From: Selaginella tamariscina | Lineage: Eukaryota > Streptophyta > Lycopodiopsida > Selaginellales > Selaginellaceae | Length of the DNA: 64,000 bases | Direction of reading: 5' to 3' | Assembly: GCA_003024785.1 (NCBI GenBank) | Contig: PUQB01000168.1 | Span: forward strand, 1-64,000 | In this document: positions 57,954 through 64,000 of the stretch, one piece after another | Position numbering within the stretch: position 1 is the first letter of the stretch | How the letters are laid out: each line of letters starts with the position of its first letter | Made by a program: the position numbers and the translations under genes | The notes under the pieces: generated by a model | Seen by the model: the letters and a program-made list of their open reading frames with translations, nothing else | Databases searched by the model: none | Told to the model about the DNA's origin: nothing

Positions 57954-60900
57954 AGACTGCGCCTGATGAAGAGCCACGGGAAGAGAAGAGGATATCGAAG
58001 CAGAAGCGAGGCAAGAGAGGAGAACCATCTAATGTAGCAAAGGAGGATCCTCCAGTGACTCAGTCTAGAGTAGTAGCAGTTGAGCAAGAACAGCCTCCAC
58101 CAACAATCACAGATTTCCCGGAGAGCTCGTCGCAGTTGCCTCCTTCATCCGCTGAGGTTCGAGCAAGTGCAGATGACAAGGCAGTTGAAGCTAGCGAGGA
58201 CGACTTGGAGGAGGCAATCAGCAAAAAGAGAGGCCGCGGGAAAGCTGATTCAAAGGCAAGAAGGCGAAGAGCGATAAGGAGCCGAAGGAGTTATACAGCA
58301 TAGCGGCAAGCCTGCATTTGGAGAGTCAGCAAACCTGCTCGACAAAATTACTATCAAGGACTTGGTGATCCTTCTGATGTGCCCATCTGCAGAATACATT
58401 CAAACGAGGTGGTTCGACGAGTGAACCCAGGGACTTGATAGGCTGGTGTCATCGTTGAAGAAGGCTGGTTATCTACGCAACACGGCCTTGTTCATTCTGT
58501 CCATCGGAATCGACTCACTGCTGAGGAGCTATTGGAGTTTGTCGAAGGACACGATTCAGTACGAGCAGCACCGTCTTTCGAGCAAGCTCTTTCTCAGCCG
58601 GAGTACAAACAGTGGGCTTCAAGGCTCTCAAACAGGAAGTTTAGCTGCTGGGCGGAACCATAGGCTACAGGCTTGCAGAAGTTGTACCGAGAGGATGCAG
58701 GGGACAACCAGCAATGGCTATTCGCGTTCGATCGAGTTTCATCTCCACGGAGAACCTTGACATTCTTCAACTAGTTTCGATGTTCCAATCGATTAACATG
58801 TGAGTATTTTTTTTCTTTTGTAAGAGTTTAGACTTACAGTTTCGTTGAACAGATCTTCAGCAACATCTGTGGAAACAACGCTACCACATATTCTCCTCGC
58901 TGTAAAGGCGGTCTGCACTAGTACAGAAGGAACTCAGAAAATCCTTGAGTCACTCACGGAGGATTGTCTTGAGGTGCGGAAGTGGAAGGAGAGTTCAGCA
59001 GGAAAGACGGCTTGGCATCCTCTTCCGAACTTGATTTGCGCAAAGATCCTTTTCAAGGTAACTTCCGATTTAATTTATAGAAAAGAATTTTTTAAACTTA
59101 TTCTATGTGCAGAACGAGATCGACGATGACCTTGACAGAGCAGTCACCAGTGCTAAGGGCAATTCACAGGTTGAGACTTGGGGGAGGAGTGGTTCCAGAA
59201 GGTGACAAAACTCTCATAAGCAGTGTCGCTGGATGGGCATTGAGAAGCTGTATGCGATGTCAAGGGCGAAGATTCCAAACATGCTGCGACTCCGATACCT
59301 GAACAAGCTCACCCGTCTCGAATCCAAGGCAGAACAACAGACACTTGGGCTACCGGGCATGCAGGACAAAGAGTGGATCAAGTGGTTCACCTTGGACTTA
59401 TATTGGAAGGCTGTGTGCGAGGAAGCCATTCAGATCCTTAAGGGTTGCGAGAGGATGGTGAAGAAGTTGGAATGGATGTCAACTTCATGAGCTGGTTTGA
59501 CGAGATGAGAACTCGGAGCAAGTGCCTGGTCTTTCAGCCCTTCCATGACTGCATACGGTTCACTTATTCGATGGAGCCGAATGAGTTTTTGGAGCGTGAG
59601 GAATCTGCACGTCGGATGATATGGAGGTAAGCTTTCAATCCAGCATTGCTACTGTCTGACTTTGTGTTGCAGGTTCATACTGGCGAAGCAAATGACACCG
59701 TCCCATAAGATGAAGCTGTGGACAGATCATACAAGCGAGCCTCACATGTGGTCGAAGAGCAGAGGAGCTCTAACACCGTTCGAACGGGAGCATGTTCCAT
59801 TCTGGCTCGACTGTCCGTCGCAACAGCCACCAGCTTGGGAGAGCACACTATTTGACATGCACGACAATGATCTACCAGCAATTGTTTGGGAGCCAGAAGA
59901 AGTAGAGGCTATCAAGAAGAGCAAGATGAAGAAGATGGTGCGGAAGACAACTACACCTGCAAAGGGATCGGGAGCAGGACCAAGCTCTTCTACAGCACCT
60001 CCGCCGGCATTCGACTTTACAATCAATGAGGTACAGCCACTTGTAGCTAGTTTGGACATGAAGGACGACCTGATGACCTTCATCCCGACCCTGGCTGCAT
60101 CCCGTGGATCCTACGACCTAGCTGTGTGCGACATGGAGGAGATGAGCAAGTCTTTCTTCGAAGCCGGGTGCTTCCCAGACAGAGGTGTACACCAAGCTCC
60201 AACAACAGGTTGACAGACTACATACGGTTGAGTCACAAACGGTGTTCTAGGAAGTGGTAGGTGAATACGGCTTCAACCTCATCATCCTCGACTTGCCCAA
60301 TGAGCTTGTATATGGAGGTGCTAGCATCAACAAGGACATTGTGCAGCTAGATCCGGTGAAGTTTGAGGAGGCCTTGCAGTTCAGTGGAATGCACTTGGCA
60401 GCGAGTGGTTTCATGGTCGTCTTCGCAAGTTCTCCTTCTGTTTTGACGGTGATTCAGGCGGCTGCAGTAATCAACTTGGAGTGCAGCGACTTACAGCGTC
60501 TATCGTGCACGAGGCTGGGGATACCGTGACAAAATTAAGGTAAGCTAGCTATTCAAGTTCAAGTTTAACTTGGTCTATGTGGCAGGATAACTTGTTAGTT
60601 CTCTTGGTGTTGCAAAGCTCTGAGAAGAAGTCGAAGAGGCCAAACCCTCTGGCGTTGACGAACACGATCCTCGTCGACATTGCCGACCGTTATCAGGAGG
60701 CTTGGTAAGGAAGTACTTTGTTATGTTTATCCTAATGGAAGTTTGTGCAGGATTATGATTCAACCGAAGAGTGTTCGACTCATGCAGCTTTTGATCGAGC
60801 GTCTCAGTAGACCTAGCGACCTAGTCTGGGATATTGGTTCCGGAACCGGGTCATCGTTGTTAGCTGCCGTCGAGCTCGGAAGGAATATTATAGGAACCGA

Positions 60901-61048
60901 AAAGAGTTTCGAACTCTCTAGGTTGGCAACAAACAAGCTTGCAGAGAACATTAGACCAGAAGAGTTACCTACTCAAACACCTCCATGTCCAAGCGTAACT
61001 GGTGGTTCGAGAACTGCAGCTTTACTTAAGATGAAGAAGAAACTTTAG
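57954..61048 (+). pseudogene. transposon-borne beta-class DNA (N4/N6) methyltransferase gene
   Basis: Exons by GT-AG sites: 57954-58799, 58853-59057, 59113-59626, 59673-60539, 60585-60704, 60751-61048. The N-terminal half is a low-complexity charged linker (KQKRGKRGE) and an unrecognised helical region (LTAEELLEFVEGHD, LAEVVPRGCRG). The C-terminal part has a motif IV-like FNLIILDLPNELV (DLPN at 60290), then GFMVVFASSPSV. Separate last exons give KSVRLMQLLIERLSRPSDLV and WDIGSGTGSSLLAAVELGRN (AdoMet-binding motif I at 60827), then IIGTEKSFELSRLA. Order IV then I, and the terminal GRxxIGxE strand, are those of beta-class N6_N4_Mtase enzymes. Catalytic DPPY/SPPY is DLPN, so activity is doubtful. 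In-frame stops or shifts occur near 58265, 58431, 59205 and 60248. Residual splicing signals are good. Confidence 0.62.
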
Positions 61049-61164
61049 CTAATGTATATTGAGTAATAAATTAAGCTAATATAAAAAAAAAATAAAATAG
61101 AAATACAACAGTTTTAATAGAATTCTTTTTTGCCGACTGAGGCCAATATTGCCGACCAGAAAGA

Positions 61165-61200
61165 ATATTCCAAAATATTTTAGAATATTCTTGAATATTC
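61165..61200. promoter_or_regulatory. chained GAA/TTC motifs (heat-shock-element-like), right end
   Basis: GAATATTCC, then GAATATTCTTGAATATTC at about 61182-61199: four alternating GAA/TTC units, the canonical heat-shock element form. It mirrors 53353-53440 at the other end of the transposon. Further GAATATTC motifs lie just outside the element (61265-61290). Confidence 0.45.
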
Positions 61201-61210
61201 GAGCCCAGGC

Positions 61211-61246
61211 CTCCTGGGTCCCAAGCCTCCAAAATGGCGACACTCC
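61211..61246. repeat. right terminal inverted repeat
   Basis: CTCCTGGGTCCCAAGCCTCC, then AAAATGGCGACACTCC; the reverse complement aligns with 53315-53350. Confidence 0.7.
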
Positions 61247-61254
61247 AGCATATT
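61247..61254. repeat. 8-bp target-site duplication, right
   Basis: AGCATATT, identical to 53307-53314. Confidence 0.75.
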
Positions 61255-63411
61255 CTTCTATAATATTCAGAATATTCTAAGATTCCTAGAAGGAAAATTT
61301 TTAAATAATGAGGAATATTTTAATTCACATGTGGTAGATTATTATATTTACATTCTTCAGCAGGCTGAAAAGTCTATAATTTGGTGAAAAACATACAAAA
61401 TGTATTTGCAATGTTGATAATCTGATTTAGATTTGTTCTTTTAGAAATTTTTACACACACATAATTGGGCACCTGATTTAACATGGACATTTTCATCATT
61501 TTCCTCTGTATATACATACAACCTAAAAATTATTTGTAATCTTCATTTAACTATTTTTAATAAACTTTCTATAATTAAATTGTTTTATTATCCATGAGTT
61601 TCTTATGTTAAGTTTGTTTTTGGTTCATCTTTTGTTATATACTTTATTCTTACAATAAATGTTCACAATAAAATATATTTATAATTTTGTGATAACCAAG
61701 TTATACATTCCTAAATGACATTTGTAAAGATGTTTATCATCAATATTTATAAGTAATAAAGAAATAATGAATTGTAACCCAACTTAACATAGGATAAATT
61801 CATAATACTTAAATAAGAAAGATTTGTTTCTAAACAAAATTACTATGCAAGCTTTTATGTCACAACCCAATAAATAAAGATAGTAACTGGCCTATTTAAT
61901 AAAGCTTTAAGAAACATAATAATAAAATAATTGAATAATAAAGAAGCCCATTCAAAATAAGGAACTTAAATTAATTTTATAAATTAAATGAATAAGTCAT
62001 TTAAGTTGTATATATATGAGATAAATGAGAAGCCAAATCTCTCAACCAAAAATTAATTAAATAGATATTTAAGATAAATAGAACATTATATGTGGAAATG
62101 AATAATTAATTTAGAGGAAATAATATGTTTTTATGTTAGGTTTTAAAATATATAAATATCTTAAGTTCATATTAATTAACTTTAATTTCATCTAAAACAT
62201 TAACTCAAGCCTATGTTAAACAATTATAAAAGAAAAATACAAGAAATATAGCAGGTTACTTCAATATCTCTTATATGACTTTATTAGAGAAGTACTTATA
62301 AGTGTAAGGTTAAACCCTTAATTATGACATCATTTATTAATATTAGATCCACTCCATGCAAATACATAATAATGTTTTATAACCTTATATATAGTGTATA
62401 CTACGACATCTCTCTCTATATATATATTAAATAAAAGAGTGTAAACATGTATATATCTGGTATGGATTGTTTATATAGGTTCCTAGATTAAAGAGAGAAA
62501 AAGCATAAATAAAATTATTACTAAGGAAATTACTTTGTTAGGAAAAGAACTCCTGTACAAAATATTCTTGCAGTCAAATTAGCGTAATCCCCATGTATTT
62601 ATGTATGTACAAGTAATGTAGATAATGTCTTTTAAGGTATTAAAATTCCATGTGTATGTATATGTTTGTGTATTTTAAATTTATTATGGTTTAACTTCAA
62701 TTCCATTATTCTGTACTTTTGAAATTTATTCCTTTCTTTTTCAAGTGTTTTTTTCTGTTGAAAAGTGACATATGAAAGTTGTATAAATTGATTTTCTTAT
62801 GTTTCTCAGATTCACCATTTACTTTCTTTTTCAACTCCTTATCTTTTTCAATTAACTTTGGCATCTTTTGCTCTAATGGGAATCACAATTTATTAAGATT
62901 ATATAAAAAGAACAAAGAACGTGAAGAAGATGAAAGACATAATACCCATTCTCCACGCTTTCTATTTAACTCAAGACATATATACAGGTGATATATATAT
63001 AGAGAGAGAGAGAGGGAGAGAAGGGGGGTGAGAGGAGAGAGAGAGTGTTTTAAATATTGGATGTGATTAATCCTCTATAAGAAGTGCATTCTCTTATTCA
63101 CAAGTATATGTTTAATATAACTCTGGCGTTATAAGACACTCCCCACATATCTATTCTACAATAACATAAAATTTATAATTGTTAATTTGATACTTATTTG
63201 TGTATTATGATACCCTATTATATTATTATACGAAATCCATAACTCAACTCTCTTTAACATCTTTACCCTTAGATGAGAAGAAATGCACTGCTCGAGCGGG
63301 AGTGGCAAACTAAAAAGTGATATATATTTTTCTATATTTACGTTTGTGTGTGTGTAATATACACACTTGTGTACTTGTATAATAGAAAATTTATTTATTA
63401 CATGATAAAAG
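61255..63411. other. AT-rich DNA, formerly upstream of LURP-one copy C and 3' of copy D
   Basis: No coding signal. About 62090-62200 is an inverted, diverged copy of 18220-18310. A (GA)n tract with interruptions lies at 62999-63045. From 63045 on the text (TTTTAAATATTGG, AGAAGTGCATTCTCTTA, TATATGTTTAATATAACTC) repeats the 3' region of the other LURP-one copies. A (TG)n tract is near 63340. Confidence 0.55.
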
Positions 63412-64000
63412 TTAATTTCCACTGTTACTCGCACTAGCTGCTGCAGCAGCGTGTTAATCCTGCTTATCCACAGTGTCACTCGTGAACAATTCAAAACAAG
63501 ATATGATAGCCTAAAGTGCACGGTGCATTTGGCTTCATCTAGTGCAATCAAATATTAATTAAACAAGATTATATAATTAAAAGAATTTTATGTATATAAT
63601 ACCTGGTCAACCATGTTTTCAACCACTTTCGAACTTTATTAAGGCATTTCTTCGTTATCTGGATTAGCACCCAAGAAAACGTGTAACGACCATCTGGAAT
63701 ACCTGAGGCTTCTTCACAGTGAATAAAGCCTTAGAATTGTTCAATTTCTTTCCTATATAACCATGCCATATGTTACGAAGTGAGAATGCCTGAGAAAGCC
63801 ATAATCAGAGTATGTATACACACACACATATTGCACAACTGTGTATGTATAATACAACTATATCTATATATATATATACCTTGACTTATAACTGGTATAT
63901 TGTCAACATATGTAATAAGAACAGTAATGGAACTAAACATGAGACGCTTAACCTTGAGCCATTGGCGTCGTCAATCTTGTCACTGCTCCAGCACATCTGT
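63412..64000 (-). pseudogene. LURP-one-related (LOR) gene, copy D (5' end cut by window)
   Basis: Reverse strand. Partial exon 1 (63880-64000) has QMCWSSDKIDD and a deletion in the next strand, with a good donor (GTCAAG|GTATAT). Exon 2 (63603-63789) has NIWHGYIGKKLNNSKAL. Exon 3 (63538 down to TAA 63412-63414) starts DEAKCTV, but the segment before and including PGVDYAF is deleted, and it ends in an Ala-rich tail. The donor after exon 2 is kept, but the end of exon 2 lacks the KIYHGET strand. Non-functional as seen; the rest of exon 1 lies beyond the window. Confidence 0.68.

Larger units (their letters stand above)
53315..61246. mobile_element. Mutator-like DNA transposon carrying a DNA methyltransferase gene
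   Basis: A 7.9-kb element bounded by an 8-bp direct repeat. Imperfect terminal inverted repeats of about 36 bp share GGAGGCTT and CAGGAGGC (left GGGTCTTGGCGAAAAGGAGG, right in reverse complement GGAGTGTCGCCATTTTGGAG). Subterminal copies of TGCCGACTG occur at both ends (53452-53500, and 61130-61160 as TGCCGACTGA/TTGCCGACCA). It holds two divergent genes: a SWIM-finger transposase-like gene on the minus strand and a methyltransferase gene on the plus strand, with a shared GC-richer control region between. The 8-10 bp duplication, SWIM finger and G-rich ends favour the Mutator superfamily. It sits just upstream of LURP-one copy C. Confidence 0.75.

Noticed and set aside
53315..61246. classification as CACTA or hAT transposon
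   Set aside because: Ends do not begin CACTA and the duplication is 8-10 bp. hAT would fit 8 bp, but the SWIM finger and lack of BED or hAT C-terminal motifs favour the Mutator type. This remains tentative.

Overview
The window is eukaryotic, almost certainly from a land plant. Genes have short GT-AG introns, and there are plant-type families (a CCT+GATA regulator, LURP-one-related proteins), Ty3/gypsy elements with an initiator-Met-tRNA primer site, and telo-box motifs. The very AT-rich background and the DUF7869-type elements would fit a bryophyte, but the species cannot be named from sequence alone. No intact host gene was found: nearly every coding stretch is a duplicated, frameshifted or nested copy. 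It reads as repeat-rich, low-constraint chromatin, such as pericentromere, sex chromosome or another poorly recombining region.

Layout. Two overlapping large duplications shape the left two thirds. Block alpha (about 1-8075 and 26400-34435) holds a GC-rich palindrome array, a DUF7869-type transposase-like gene and a CCT+GATA gene. Block beta (about 11620-24177 and 30540-43150) holds the CCT+GATA gene, a set of inverted AT-rich repeats, a LURP-one-related gene, a second LURP-one fragment and the 5' part of a gypsy element. The GATA gene is thus present three times (5686, 13018, 32042) and each copy is broken at a different set of positions. Between 8075 and 11620 lies unrelated, mostly unrecognised sequence.

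Retroelement nest. A gypsy element sits inside the last exon of a LURP-one gene. In the second beta copy it runs 40657-52755 and contains a second, complete LTR element (45461-52121), whose chromodomain region has expanded into a 243-bp tandem array. In the first beta copy the same gypsy element is cut at 24178 by the LTR and 3' pol of a third, reverse-oriented chromovirus, which abuts the start of the second alpha block. The rest of the interrupted LURP-one gene is at 52756-53294.

DNA transposon. Thirteen bases upstream of that LURP-one start codon lies a 7.9-kb DNA transposon (53315-61246) with imperfect terminal inverted repeats and an 8-bp target duplication, AGCATATT. It carries two divergent genes: a Mutator-like protein ending in a SWIM zinc finger (minus strand), and a multi-exon gene ending in a beta-class DNA N4/N6-methyltransferase fold (plus strand). 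Between them are telo-box motifs and a tandem array whose units each look like a small exon plus intron. Both ends hold chained GAA/TTC motifs that match heat-shock elements. This methyltransferase-carrying transposon is the most interesting object in the window. A fourth LURP-one copy runs off the right edge.

Caution: copies differ by many single-base indels. Some frameshifts could be long-read assembly errors rather than real mutations.
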